Positions 26,401-33,730 are shown, counted from the first letter of the stretch. The stretch is DNA of 64,000 nucleotides from Desulfovibrio porci (GCF_009696265.1 NZ_VUMH01000009.1:1-64000); one strand, 5' to 3'. Notes: generated from the sequence alone by a model not told the origin. Program-made: numbers and translations.

Positions 26401-26708
26401 TGAACAGCTTTTGCAAGGATGAGCTGACCTTCACTAATGTGAACATCAATGCCAACAGCACGCCTGACGAAATAGCGGACGCCATTGCCCTGAAGTCCAA
26501 AAACGGCGCCTTGATGTCCTTGCGGGACAACTACAAGACGGTCATGGAGAATATCGACAAAAAGATCAGTCAGGAACAGCGTCGCATTGAAACCTGGGAA
26601 AGTCGGCAGAAGACGATTTTCGCCAATCTGGAAACCCTGCTCAAGAAGTACGGCGAACAGCAGAAATCCCTGGAGTCGCAGCTCAAGCAGTTGAGCGGCA
26701 ACGATTAA
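23451..26708 (+). CDS. fliD: Flagellar hook-associated protein 2 (filament cap FliD), unusually long
   Basis: The FliD cap assembles flagellin at the filament tip, exported by the flagellar type III system. The N-terminal D0/D1 (about 8-105) is typical: ISGLSGNDTNFDKVLEQLKKIE, AFGKLIEQVQAASNLLS and VTSSNENILTA. The C-terminal FliD_C (about 690-1085) has NRVSDVIDGVVFNIQ, a QSIQNFLDAVNSVL helix and a terminal coiled coil. Most of the extra length is a central region (about 130-680) that appears built of five related beta domains, each starting with a strand like LTFTMTMEDGTTREFKIKAG (near residues 136, 237, 337, 455, 564). The total of 1085 residues is about twice the usual FliD. GAGG precedes the ATG. 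Followed 57 bp later by fliS. Confidence 0.93.
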   Translation: MAISISGSNSISGLSGNDTNFDKVLEQLKKIESTQLNRLEAWKSDWNLRYEAFGKLIEQVQAASNLLSTLADKNNFVTKNVTSSNENILTAVANASAQDVQHTIKVSQVASNAIWANTGHVFNSKTDVINTTGTTQYFRFNYAGKDHEIKVPAGTTLESFASMVNNSTENPGIKISLIKSGSGYVFQVAGKDTGADNNLIIYNNNLVGMGTTGSTTSTWLTNNSLDISQNVTDPTEYIYDIVLQSGAKKSVTIKGNATADDFVTALNAAGGITASLDGSGNLVMGGVKSFSRRKSSDDAYKPASTWVGVGGDLKDSNNNDIKLNAVGGMAAGKGDNDLLTFTMTMEDGTTREFKIKAGATKRDLLVQMAQATQSGDSVNIGLGADGWGVSLSGVTNVACADLTDASQLKTKPTPASGVKDTLGGNLTSASATLTFDKDKLSERIDGKAAGDPGVDLVFTLTLDDGSVVYVDSLADGTRLNSSMTNQQLLDAVNAAYPGTISGADNNILKLDNVQDFKLTTGASGTAGFTTRIETSTTVPATNTAPGGNSLFYTDGTGTYLEEPPDLVYTVTTNDGATGTLTLNSGTSMKEVLESLKNGTGAWVWKDKDNNPLSPAPDLGVAFTDADGKEYVGADGVTPLTLDEIAASGKPVYLQLKNVQNVSGPSIQGQVATSSNWSIQRSANARYQVDNWPMEMESSSNRVSDVIDGVVFNIQDVGDARIAVSTDITSVEQSIQNFLDAVNSVLLTIRDYTAYDEDKEVTSNDPDDIEKKNYSPSGLTNQKGGLLTGNYGVQLFKSRFSSLLSSAPPGFKSRQSADDILSGDVLASLANLGIKTDTDESSDTYGLLVIAPKSGIAELQTLDKENYNSMITNNLEAVVDFFCASGTGSSTSADFRYGSHVEGITKAGNYEVTYTVGNDGTIGDVYVGGVKATRDESMPGYYYSVARGDARGLSILIDDLTPGEHPPAGEEPMYVRIKQGLVQTVNSFCKDELTFTNVNINANSTPDEIADAIALKSKNGALMSLRDNYKTVMENIDKKISQEQRRIETWESRQKTIFANLETLLKKYGEQQKSLESQLKQLSGND

Positions 26709-26765
26709 GCATTAATTTCCGTTCCGGCGCGGCGGCCCGGAACGCGCAACGAGAAGGAACAGACT

Positions 26766-27428
26766 ATGAACAAAGCGGCGCAAGCGTATTTTCAGACCAA
26801 GGTCAACACCACGGATCAGGGGCAGCTTCTGCTCATGCTCTACGACGGCGCGCTCAACTATCTGCAGCAGGCGCGCGACAAAATGCTGGCCAGGGATTTC
26901 GCGGGCAAGGGCATTCTGATTTCCAAAGTCATTGACATCGTCAATGAGCTCTCCAGTTCCCTGAACATGGACAGGGGCGGCAGCCTGGCCGTTAACCTGA
27001 ACAACCTGTATATTCTCTGCACCGCGCGCCTCCTGCAGGCCAACCTGAAAATGAACGTGGAATCCCTGGACAGCGTGGTGCAGATTCTCTCCGGCTTGCG
27101 CGGGGCCTACGCCCAGATTCTCGAAACGCCGGAGGCCCGCCGCGCGGCGGCGGAAATCGCCGGTCGCATGCAGCCAGTGGGGTCGGCGGTGAAAACAGCG
27201 CAACCCATCATGCAGTCGCCGGTGACGGCGGTGCCGCGCGCCCACGCCCAGGCCGTCTACGGCAGAAACGCCATACAGTCTCCGGCTGCTCCGCCCGCCG
27301 GAGCCCCGGCCCCGGCGGAAACGGCTGTGCGGGCCCATGTGCGGAATTTCGTGCCGCCCGCCGCGCCCGTTCCACCCGTTGCCGCCCGCCTGCCCGGAGC
27401 CTACGCCAAACCCAACGGCAACAACTGA
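26766..27428 (+). CDS. fliS: Flagellar export chaperone FliS with long Pro/Ala-rich tail
   Basis: FliS binds the C-terminal helix of flagellin and prevents premature polymerisation. The four-helix domain is at residues 1-125: AQAYFQTKVNTTDQGQLLLMLYDGALNYL, KGILISKVIDIVNELSSSLN and LYILCTARLLQANL. The remaining 95 residues (PVTAVPRAHAQAVYGRNAIQ, APPAGAPAPAE...) are Pro/Ala-rich and look disordered; standard FliS proteins end near 130. It lies directly behind fliD, the usual order, and before a strong terminator. Confidence 0.9.
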   Translation: MNKAAQAYFQTKVNTTDQGQLLLMLYDGALNYLQQARDKMLARDFAGKGILISKVIDIVNELSSSLNMDRGGSLAVNLNNLYILCTARLLQANLKMNVESLDSVVQILSGLRGAYAQILETPEARRAAAEIAGRMQPVGSAVKTAQPIMQSPVTAVPRAHAQAVYGRNAIQSPAAPPAGAPAPAETAVRAHVRNFVPPAAPVPPVAARLPGAYAKPNGNN

Positions 27429-27456
27429 GCTTGCCGCGCCGCCCCGCCTTTGCCGC

Positions 27457-27496
27457 GCCGGGCCTTCGCAGTGCCGAAGGTCCGGCGAGTTTTTTT
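27457..27496 (+). terminator. Rho-independent terminator of fliD-fliS
   Basis: Stem GCCGGGCCTTCG (27457-27468) pairs with CGAAGGTCCGGC (27475-27486) with one G-T pair. A run of seven T follows at 27490-27496. Confidence 0.85.
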
Positions 27497-27510
27497 ACCT
27501 TTTGCAAAAA

Positions 27511-27530
27511 ACTGTGATTTCAATCACAGT
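27511..27530 (+). promoter_or_regulatory. Crp/Fnr-type operator (HcpR-like site) of hcp
   Basis: Palindrome TGTGA-TTTCAA-TCACA flanked by AC/GT, perfect over 7 bp arms. Its centre is about 41 bp upstream of a start point implied by the -10-like TATATG (27552-27557), the class II activation geometry. HcpR of Desulfovibrio is a Crp/Fnr family regulator with this style of site, and such a regulator is encoded just downstream. Confidence 0.75.
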
Positions 27531-27599
27531 GCTTGTAGTGGAGTTGTGTTGTATATGGGGCGCATCTTCCACTGAGGGAGGAAAAGGAGTTTTGCCCCT

Positions 27600-29204
27600 A
27601 TGTTTTGCAATCAGTGCGAACAGACAGCCAAAGGAACAGGCTGCACCGTGGTCGGCGTCTGCGGCAAAAGCGCGGATGTGGCGGCCATTCAGGATCAATT
27701 GGTTTATCTTCTGCGGCGGCTGGCTGCCCTGGTTCTGAAAGCCCGCTCCGCGGGCATTGTGGATACGGATACGGACGATTTCATGGTCGAGGCCTTGTTT
27801 GGCACGCTGACCAATGTGAACTTCGACCCGCAGGCGCTGCGCCGGATGCAGGCCGGAACCCTGGAGCGGGCCAAAGCTCTGGCCGCCCGGCTGGGGGACC
27901 AGCCGGAGGATCTGAATCTTTCCCCGGAGGACTATCCGGCCCGCCTGCCGGAAAGCGTGGTGGGCATCGACAGGTTCAGTACGGACGGGGATGTGGCCTC
28001 GGCCATGCAGTTGCTGCTCTTCGGGCTCAAGGGCGTGGCCGCCTATGCTGATCATGCGGCACGGCTCGGCCGGCGTGACCCCGAGCTCTCGGCCTTTATC
28101 TGCAAGGCTCTGGTTGCGGGCAGCCCCTGGGATGAGGAAGTCCGCGATCTGGGCGGCTGGCTGGAACTGGTGCTGGAATGCGGCAAGGCCAACCTGCGGG
28201 CCATGGAACTGCTGGAAAAGGGCAATACCGAAACCTTCGGCGATCCCGTGCCCACCCCGGTTTCCCTGGGGCGGCGCAAGGGCAAGGCCATTCTGGTTTC
28301 CGGGCATGACCTGCTGGATCTTCTGGCCCTGCTGGAGCAGACCGAGGGTACGGGCATCAACGTCTACACCCATGGCGAAATGCTGCCCGCCCACGGCTAT
28401 CCCCGCCTGAAGGCCTTCGGCCACCTGGCCGGGCATTACGGCACGGCCTGGCAGAACCAGCAGAAGGAACTGCCGGACTTCCCCGGCGCAGTGCTCTTTA
28501 CCACCAACTGCATCCAGAACCCCCGCGGTTACGGCGACAAGGTCTTTACCAGCGGCAACGTGGGCTGGCCCGGCTGTACGCACTGCACGGGGCGCGACTT
28601 CGCGCCGGTCATCGCCAGAGCTTTGGAACTGCCCGGCTTTGCCGAAGACAAGCTGGGCAAGGACATTCTGACCGGCTTCGGTCGCCGGACCATGCTCAAT
28701 GCCGCGCCCAAGGTGCTGGAGGCCGTGGCCCAGGGCAAGCTGCGCCACATCTTCCTGGTGGGCGGCTGCGACGGAGCCAAACCGGGCCGCAACTATTACA
28801 CGGAATTTGTGGAAAAAACCCCGCAGGATACCCTGGTGCTGACCCTGGCCTGCGGCAAGTTCCGTTTTTTCGACAAGGATCTGGGCAAGCTCGGCGATCT
28901 GCCGCGCCTGCTGGACATGGGGCAGTGCAACGACGCCTACGCGGCGGTGCGCACGGCCCAGGCCCTGGCCGAGGCCCTGAAATGCGGCGTCAACGACCTG
29001 CCGCTCTCCCTGGTGCTCTCCTGGTATGAGCAGAAAGCCGTGAGCATATTGCTGACGCTGCTGGCTCTGGGCATCAAGAACATCCGCCTGGGCCCCAGCC
29101 TGCCGGCCTTTGTTTCGCCGAACATCCTGAATCTTCTGGTGGAAAAATGGGGCATCCGTCCCATCACCACGCCGGATGAGGATCTGGCGGCTATTCTGAA
29201 GTGA
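27600..29204 (+). CDS. hcp: Hydroxylamine reductase / hybrid cluster protein (class I)
   Basis: Hcp carries a [4Fe-4S] cubane and the hybrid 4Fe-2O-2S cluster. It reduces hydroxylamine in vitro and acts as NO reductase/S-nitrosylase in nitrosative stress. It has 534 residues. The N-terminal cysteines C-x2-C-x8-C-x5-C (CNQCEQTAKGTGCTVVGVC) are the class I pattern. Hybrid-cluster ligands are seen in GHDLLDLLALLEQT, THGEMLPAHGYP, FTTNCIQNP, GWPGCTHC, VGGCDGAKPGR and VLSWYEQKAV. GGAG precedes the ATG. Upstream is a TGTGA-N6-TCACA operator; downstream an HcpR-like regulator. Confidence 0.96.
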   Translation: MFCNQCEQTAKGTGCTVVGVCGKSADVAAIQDQLVYLLRRLAALVLKARSAGIVDTDTDDFMVEALFGTLTNVNFDPQALRRMQAGTLERAKALAARLGDQPEDLNLSPEDYPARLPESVVGIDRFSTDGDVASAMQLLLFGLKGVAAYADHAARLGRRDPELSAFICKALVAGSPWDEEVRDLGGWLELVLECGKANLRAMELLEKGNTETFGDPVPTPVSLGRRKGKAILVSGHDLLDLLALLEQTEGTGINVYTHGEMLPAHGYPRLKAFGHLAGHYGTAWQNQQKELPDFPGAVLFTTNCIQNPRGYGDKVFTSGNVGWPGCTHCTGRDFAPVIARALELPGFAEDKLGKDILTGFGRRTMLNAAPKVLEAVAQGKLRHIFLVGGCDGAKPGRNYYTEFVEKTPQDTLVLTLACGKFRFFDKDLGKLGDLPRLLDMGQCNDAYAAVRTAQALAEALKCGVNDLPLSLVLSWYEQKAVSILLTLLALGIKNIRLGPSLPAFVSPNILNLLVEKWGIRPITTPDEDLAAILK

Positions 29205-29251
29205 CGCCATGGCCGCCGGGCGGTGACGATGCCGCCCGGCGGCGCAGGCTA

Positions 29252-29284
29252 GGGCAGTTAACGCATGGAATGCGTTAACTGCCC
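29252..29284. terminator. Perfect 15-bp stem hairpin after hcp
   Basis: GGGCAGTTAACGCAT (29252-29266) is exactly inverted at 29270-29284, with a 3-base loop. No T run follows, so it may be a hairpin of the adjoining repeat element as much as a terminator. Confidence 0.45.
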
Positions 29285-29372
29285 GGCAAGGATCCGTCTG
29301 CAAATCCTTGCCGCAAAATGCGAGTTGGCGGGCTTTGCCCGTCGTAAACGAGCGTTGCAAGTGTTAACCGCT
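29285..29372 (-). repeat. Dispersed palindromic repeat, copy 2
   Basis: Reverse complement of this stretch matches the copy at 23118-23220; the core 29286-29354 is about 88% identical by eye to 23129-23197. It separates hcp from the regulator gene, and ends with GTTAACCGCTCT, the inverse of AGAGCGGTT seen at the other end of copy 1. It makes an in-frame extension of the regulator gene that should not be annotated. Confidence 0.75.
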
Positions 29373-29390
29373 CTAAAAGGACAGGGCGTC

Positions 29391-30092
29391 ATGCCGGAAC
29401 CGCTTCCCGGAGGACATACGTCACAGGCCGTACTGGCGGCTCTCGGCAACGGCCTTTTTGCCGTCCTGAGCGACGACGAACGTCTGGCCCTGGCCCGGCG
29501 CGCCCGGCTGCGCGCTTTTGCCGGGGGCGACGTGCTCTTCCGGGAAGGGCAGGAGAGCGTTGACCCCGCCTTTCTGCTGTCCGGTCTGGTCAAACTGTCC
29601 CGCAGCGCGGCCCGTGGCCGGGAATGCGTGCTGCATCTGGTGCGTCCGGGCCGCATGCTGGACGCGGGCGTGCTGTTTTATGAGGGGGGTCTGCCCGCCA
29701 CGGCGGTGGGCGTCAAGGAAGGCCGCCTGCTCTGGCTGGACAAGTCCGCCCTGCTGACCGCGCTGCGCGGCAATGCGGCTCTGGGTCTGGGCCTGATCGC
29801 CGCGCTTTCCCTGCGTCAGCGCCTGTTCATCAACAAGCTGGCCGGTTCGCAGGGGCGGATTTCCGCCTCCCGCCGGGTGGCGGCCTGGCTGCTGCACCGG
29901 GCGAAAATGGAAAAAGCCGAAACGCTGGACCTCGGCGTCAACCGCGAGATTCTGGCCCGGCTTATCGGCATCAGCCGCGAGAGTCTGAGCCGGGAACTGA
30001 GCCTGCTGGCCGGCAACGGTCTGATCAGCGTGGAGCGCCGCCGCGTTGTCCTGCTGGACAGGGCGGAACTGCAAAAGCTGGCGGACAGTTAG
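29391..30092 (+). CDS. Crp/Fnr family transcriptional regulator, HcpR-like
   Basis: A 233-residue regulator. The N-terminal cyclic-nucleotide-like sensor domain (about 20-135) contains ALARRARLRAFAGGDVLFREGQ and LSGLVKLSRSAARGRECVLHLVRPGRM. A dimer helix follows, then the C-terminal winged helix (about 165-233; VNREILARLIGISRESLSRELSLLAGNGLI). No N-terminal cysteine set for an Fnr iron-sulfur cluster is seen, so it is Crp/Dnr/HcpR-like. It lies behind hcp, whose promoter holds a TGTGA-N6-TCACA palindrome, so hcp is its likely target. The ATG at 29391 is chosen; the frame is open further upstream only through a dispersed repeat. Confidence 0.83.
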   Translation: MPEPLPGGHTSQAVLAALGNGLFAVLSDDERLALARRARLRAFAGGDVLFREGQESVDPAFLLSGLVKLSRSAARGRECVLHLVRPGRMLDAGVLFYEGGLPATAVGVKEGRLLWLDKSALLTALRGNAALGLGLIAALSLRQRLFINKLAGSQGRISASRRVAAWLLHRAKMEKAETLDLGVNREILARLIGISRESLSRELSLLAGNGLISVERRRVVLLDRAELQKLADS

Positions 30093-30122
30093 ACATTTTA
30101 ACATTTCCCGGAACTCCTGAAG

Positions 30123-30617
30123 ATGAAAATCTGTATTGTATATTCCTCCATCACGGGCAATACGCGCACAGTGGCCGAGGCCCTGGCCGCTGTTTCCGGC
30201 GTGCCCTGTTTCCCTGTGCGGGACGCGCCGGACCCGGCGGACTACGATCTGCTGGCGCTGGGCTTCTGGGTGCGTCTGGGCCAGGCGGACGCCAGGACGC
30301 AGCGCTACATGCGGCGCGTGCTTGGCAAAAAGATCTTCTTTTTCGGTACCCTTGGGGCCTGGCCGAATTCGCCGCACGCCCGGCGCTGCATGGACGGCGC
30401 GCGGGCTCTGCTGGAAAAGGGCGGCAATACGGTGCTGGACGGTTTTTTGTGCCAGGGGAGGGTCAACCCGAAAATTCTGGCCCTGTCGCAGCGAAAGGGC
30501 AGCCACCCCATGACGCCGGAGCGCCGGGCCCGCCTGGAAGAGGCCGCCCGCCATCCCGACGCGGCGGACCTGGCCGAGGCCGGGCGGCGCTGGCGGGATG
30601 TTCTGAAACAGGCCTGA
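30123..30617 (+). CDS. Flavodoxin family protein
   Basis: A 164-residue protein that begins with a flavodoxin FMN-phosphate loop, VYSSITGNTRTVAEAL (about 5-20). The second loop LLALGFWVRLGQADA and GTLGAWPNSPHA (about 78-89) flank the expected flavin site. The C-terminal 55 residues (LCQGRVNPKIL, KGSHPMTPERRARLEEAARHPDAADL) form a helical tail common in flavodoxin-like proteins of anaerobes. Electron carrier to an unknown partner, plausibly Hcp or the neighbouring PPOX-like protein. 30 bp behind the HcpR-like gene, thus likely one operon. Confidence 0.83.
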   Translation: MKICIVYSSITGNTRTVAEALAAVSGVPCFPVRDAPDPADYDLLALGFWVRLGQADARTQRYMRRVLGKKIFFFGTLGAWPNSPHARRCMDGARALLEKGGNTVLDGFLCQGRVNPKILALSQRKGSHPMTPERRARLEEAARHPDAADLAEAGRRWRDVLKQA

Positions 30618-30680
30618 CGGCAAAGCCCGTTGTGCGGGTTTTGCGCCGACGGCAAGCTGAACAAAAACAAGGAGAGAGGC

Positions 30681-31157
30681 ATGCGCCTGAGTAAACGCGA
30701 ATGTTCGGAACCGGCTTTTTTTGACGAGGTCTTCGCCAAAGCCGAAGAGCTGTTTCTGGCCCTCAACGATGGGGAATTCCCTTACCTGATCCCGCTCAAT
30801 TTCGTGCGCCGGGAGCGGCGCATCTATCTGCACAGCGCGCCGGAAGGCGCCAAGCTGGACCTGATCCGCAAGGACGGCCGCGTGGCGTTCAGTCTGGCGG
30901 CGGATGTGCGGATCGACCGCGAAAAATCCTCCACCTACTATAAATCCGTCTGCGGCACGGGCCGCGCCGTTGTGGTTGAAGACCCGGAAGAAAAACGCCT
31001 GGCCCTGGACTGCCTGGCCGAGCGTTATGCCGCCCGCTGTCCGCGCCCCGCTCCGGACGCCAATGTCCGCCGGGTGGCCATCATCCGTATCGACATCCTT
31101 TCCCTGACCGGCAAACGTTGCCTGCCGGAGGGGGTCACGAGTCCCGATCCCGTATAG
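30681..31157 (+). CDS. Pyridoxamine 5'-phosphate oxidase family protein (NimA-like)
   Basis: A 158-residue split-barrel flavoprotein. The family signature PYLIPLNFVRRERRIYLHSAPEGAKLDLIRK (about 34-64) binds FMN through the YLHSA..G segment. Then follow VAFSLAADVRI, SVCGTGRAVVVEDPEEK and a C-terminal IIRIDILSLTGK. Proteins of this group (NimA-type) reduce nitro-compounds or protect against oxidants. GGAGAG precedes the ATG at 30681. It follows the flavodoxin gene by 63 bp and is probably co-transcribed, a plausible redox pair. Confidence 0.82.
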   Translation: MRLSKRECSEPAFFDEVFAKAEELFLALNDGEFPYLIPLNFVRRERRIYLHSAPEGAKLDLIRKDGRVAFSLAADVRIDREKSSTYYKSVCGTGRAVVVEDPEEKRLALDCLAERYAARCPRPAPDANVRRVAIIRIDILSLTGKRCLPEGVTSPDPV

Positions 31158-31412
31158 AGCGTTCGTCACGAGCGCCTTTTCGGCGCGTTATGCGTGATCG
31201 CCGCTGTTTTCATCCGTAAGGCGGCTATGCCGCCAGGGGCTGAATCAAGAGCGCGCGCCCTCATATTGCCGGAAATGCGCCTCGTGCCGGCGCGCATTGT
31301 GAGATTTTTCTTCTTCCCGCCGACCCGCGTCGACAGGGAATCTGGTCTTGCGTCCCAGGTGCCGCCACGGCGTCAGGACCTCTGGAAAACGTCAAGCGAG
31401 GAAGTGCCGACC

Positions 31413-32729
31413 ATGTCCGCAAAGTCTCTTTTGTGCCCGTTGCCCGCCTCTCTGGCCCTCTTGCTGGCCGGAGCGCATTTCTGGCGGGCGGGCCTGTCCG
31501 CTCTGAGCCTGGGCTGCGCCCTGCTGGCTCTGCTGGCCTGGACGCGCGGGGCCTGGGTGCGCCAGTTCCTGCTGCTGGTCCTGCCGCTGCTGGCGGCCCG
31601 CTGGATCTGGACCGCCGGGCAATTCGTCCAGCTGCGCCAATTCATGGAGCAGCCCTGGCACCGGCTGGCCGCCATTCTTTTGGGCGTGGCCCTGTTCACC
31701 GCCCTGGCCGCCCTGCCGCTGCTGAGCGGGCGGGCGCGGGCGCGCTACGCCCTCCGGCAGGATTGCGCGGGCACGCAGCTGGCGGCCTTGATCCTGACTT
31801 CCGGCATTCTGGCCGTGGTCTGGACGCTTGTGCCGGGCATCTTTGTGCTGGAGCGTTTCGCGCCGGGTTGGGGGCCGGCCCAGGTTTTTCTGCCCGGCCT
31901 CTGGGCGGCCTGGGTGGCGGGCCGTCTGGCCGACCGGCGCACGGCTCCCTCCACCCGGCTCTGGACCTGGCGACTGTTCTCTCTGGTTTTTTTCGGCCAG
32001 TTGTTGCTGGGATTCGTTCTGGACAGCCGTTTTCTACTCAGCGGCAGTCCGCATCTGCCGGTGCCGGGCCTGATTCTGGCCGCGCCCCTTTATCGCGGCG
32101 GCGGGTATTTCATGCTGATTCTCTTCGGCGTTGCCGTGCTGCTGGCGGGCGCGGCCTGGTGCAGCCAGCTCTGTTATTTCGGCGTCTGGGACGCGGGCAC
32201 GGCGGCCCGGGGGCGGCCGCGCCCCGTACCTGTCTGGCTGCCCCGTCTGCGTCTGGGCCTGCTGGGCCTGACCCTGCTGACGCCCGTTGCGCTGCGCCTG
32301 GCCGGACTGCCTTCTGTGATTGCGCTGGCCTGCGGTCTGCTGCTGGGCCTCTTGCTGTTGGTCTGCGCCGTCCTGGTCAGTCGCCGCATGGGCTTCGGCG
32401 CGTACTGCCTGGGCATCTGCCCCCTTGGACTCGTCGCGGGCTGGCTGGGGCGGCTGTCACCCTGGCGCGTCTGGCGCACGGACGCGTGCACCCGGTGCAA
32501 AGCCTGCGTCCGGGTTTGCCGTTATGGGGCCATGACCGAGGAAAATCTGAGCCGGGCCATGCCTGGCCCCACATGCACTCTCTGCCGCGACTGTTTGTCA
32601 GCCTGTCGGCAAAAGGCGCTCACCTTCAGTCTGTATGGCACAAAACACTACGGCCCGGCGGTGGAAAGCGCCTTCATCTCTCAGGTGGTCGCGCTGCATG
32701 CGGTATTTTTGGCTCTGGCGCGGGTTTAG
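31413..32729 (+). CDS. NapH/NosR-like membrane-bound 4Fe-4S protein
   Basis: A 438-residue membrane protein with about ten to eleven hydrophobic helices. Helix-linked motifs AAWCSQLCYFGVWD and GAYCLGICPLG are the C-x3-C-P/Y pattern of NapH, NosR and PceC proteins. The C-terminus has two [4Fe-4S] motifs, CTRCKACVRVC and CTLCRDCLSAC (both CxxCxxCxxxC). It would carry electrons across or along the membrane between quinol and a periplasmic or cytosolic enzyme. No matching reductase is adjacent. Its place downstream of hcp/HcpR and before an HPP gene suggests nitrogen-oxide metabolism. Start chosen at 31413; the frame is open further upstream without an obvious ribosome site. Confidence 0.75.
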   Translation: MSAKSLLCPLPASLALLLAGAHFWRAGLSALSLGCALLALLAWTRGAWVRQFLLLVLPLLAARWIWTAGQFVQLRQFMEQPWHRLAAILLGVALFTALAALPLLSGRARARYALRQDCAGTQLAALILTSGILAVVWTLVPGIFVLERFAPGWGPAQVFLPGLWAAWVAGRLADRRTAPSTRLWTWRLFSLVFFGQLLLGFVLDSRFLLSGSPHLPVPGLILAAPLYRGGGYFMLILFGVAVLLAGAAWCSQLCYFGVWDAGTAARGRPRPVPVWLPRLRLGLLGLTLLTPVALRLAGLPSVIALACGLLLGLLLLVCAVLVSRRMGFGAYCLGICPLGLVAGWLGRLSPWRVWRTDACTRCKACVRVCRYGAMTEENLSRAMPGPTCTLCRDCLSACRQKALTFSLYGTKHYGPAVESAFISQVVALHAVFLALARV

Positions 32730-32831
32730 TTCAGCCTTCAATCCGTCTGTTGAGATGGCCCCGTCGGACAGGCGCGGCGCGAGCCGCCGCTGCACGGCAA
32801 GTTCGGGCGTAACATGTTTTGGGAGAAAAAA

Positions 32832-33395
32832 ATGGCCGGGATGGCACGCATAGTGTGGAGCCGCCTGCGCGGCGGCGAGCGGATTGGTACAATGTCCGGC
32901 GCGCGGGTGGTCTGGAATGATGTGGTCTGGGCCTGGCTGGGCAGCGCGCTTTCCATTCTCTGTCTGGCCTGGCTGGAACGGCTGTGCGCTCAGGAATGGA
33001 ATCTGCCGCTGCTCATCGGTTCATTCGGCGCGTCGGCCGTGCTGGCCTTCGGCGCGCCCGAGAGCCCGCTGGCCCAGCCGCGCAACCTGGTGGGCGGCCA
33101 TATGCTTTCGGCGCTGGTGGGCGTGAGCTGCCAGATGCTGCTGGGCCAGGAACCAGCGGCGGCCGCGGCGCTGGCCGTGTCCACCGCCATCGCGCTGATG
33201 CGCGTCACCAAAACCCTGCACCCTCCGGGCGGAGCGACTGCGCTGATCGCGGTCATCGGCGGGGCGGACATTCACCGTCTGGGCTACTGGTACGTGCTGT
33301 TGCCGTGCGGCGCGGGAGCCTGCTGCATGTTGCTGCTGGCCCTGTTGACCAACAATCTGGGCGCGCGGCGGCGCTACCCGCAGACATGGTGGTGA
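32832..33395 (+). CDS. HPP family membrane protein (possible nitrite transporter)
   Basis: A 187-residue protein with four to five hydrophobic helices. The family motif TLHPPGGATAL near residue 130, the FGASAVLAFGAPESPLAQPRNLVGGH segment and the end NNLGARRRYPQTWW are diagnostic of the HPP family. Some HPP proteins of cyanobacteria and chloroplasts transport nitrite. GGGAG lies 8 bp before the ATG at 32832; an ATG 18 bp earlier lacks a ribosome site. Its neighbours on the same strand are hcp, an HcpR-like regulator and a NapH-like protein, consistent with nitrite or NO handling (inference). Confidence 0.83.
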   Translation: MAGMARIVWSRLRGGERIGTMSGARVVWNDVVWAWLGSALSILCLAWLERLCAQEWNLPLLIGSFGASAVLAFGAPESPLAQPRNLVGGHMLSALVGVSCQMLLGQEPAAAAALAVSTAIALMRVTKTLHPPGGATALIAVIGGADIHRLGYWYVLLPCGAGACCMLLLALLTNNLGARRRYPQTWW

Positions 33396-33730
33396 CGGAC
33401 GGTCCGCCTTACGCCGGATGCGGGTGAAAATACAAGCCCCCGGCCTTCCTTTCCGGAGGGCCGGGGGCGACTTGTCAGAGTGGGATTGTTCTGGTTGACG
33501 CCTTCAGGCGCTTTCGCCGGATGTCTGGTCGCGGGTTTGGCGGCCTTGGGAGCGCGTTTGGCCGGTTTTTTCACAGCCGCGCCGGACTTGTGCGCCGGAG
33601 CCTTGGCTTTGGAAGCGGCTGGAGCTTTTTCCCCCGCGCCCTGCTGCGGAGCCGCAAAGGCAACGCCCGCGCAGAAGATGGAGAGAGCACAGGTCAGAAC
33701 AAGACAACGGGCAAGGGTTTTGGAAAACAA
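33374..33730 (-). CDS. Small exported Ala/Lys/Pro-rich protein
   Basis: A 118-residue basic protein, no family recognised. A clear signal peptide (residues 1-26, LVLTCALSIFCAGVAFA then APQQG) is followed by a low-complexity Lys/Ala/Pro segment (SKAKAPAHKSGAAVKKPAKRAPKAAK, like a histone H1 tail), then 45 less biased residues ending HHHVCG. The last 30 codons run through a strong hairpin (33436-33468) that looks like the terminator, and overlap the HPP gene end, so the original stop may have been earlier. A Crp/Fnr-like half-perfect palindrome (33823-33838) lies about 95 bp upstream. Plausible but not certain. Confidence 0.55.
   Translation of the reverse strand: MFSKTLARCLVLTCALSIFCAGVAFAAPQQGAGEKAPAASKAKAPAHKSGAAVKKPAKRAPKAAKPATRHPAKAPEGVNQNNPTLTSRPRPSGKEGRGLVFSPASGVRRTVRHHHVCG
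33436..33468. terminator. GC-rich hairpin terminator between HPP gene and small exported protein gene
   Basis: GCCCCCGGCC (33436-33445) is exactly inverted at the right (to 33468, GGCCGGGGGC is 33459-33468). On the minus strand a T-rich TTGTATTTT follows. It serves converging transcripts of the HPP gene and the small exported protein. Confidence 0.65.

Noticed and set aside
29265..29390. Upstream start for the HcpR-like regulator
   Set aside because: The additional 42 codons are the dispersed repeat (29285-29372) read in frame, not protein homology.
27495..31169. Long minus-strand frames of 621 and 582 codons opposite hcp and its downstream genes
   Set aside because: Both are antisense shadows; the plus strand encodes Hcp and a Crp/Fnr regulator with intact motifs.
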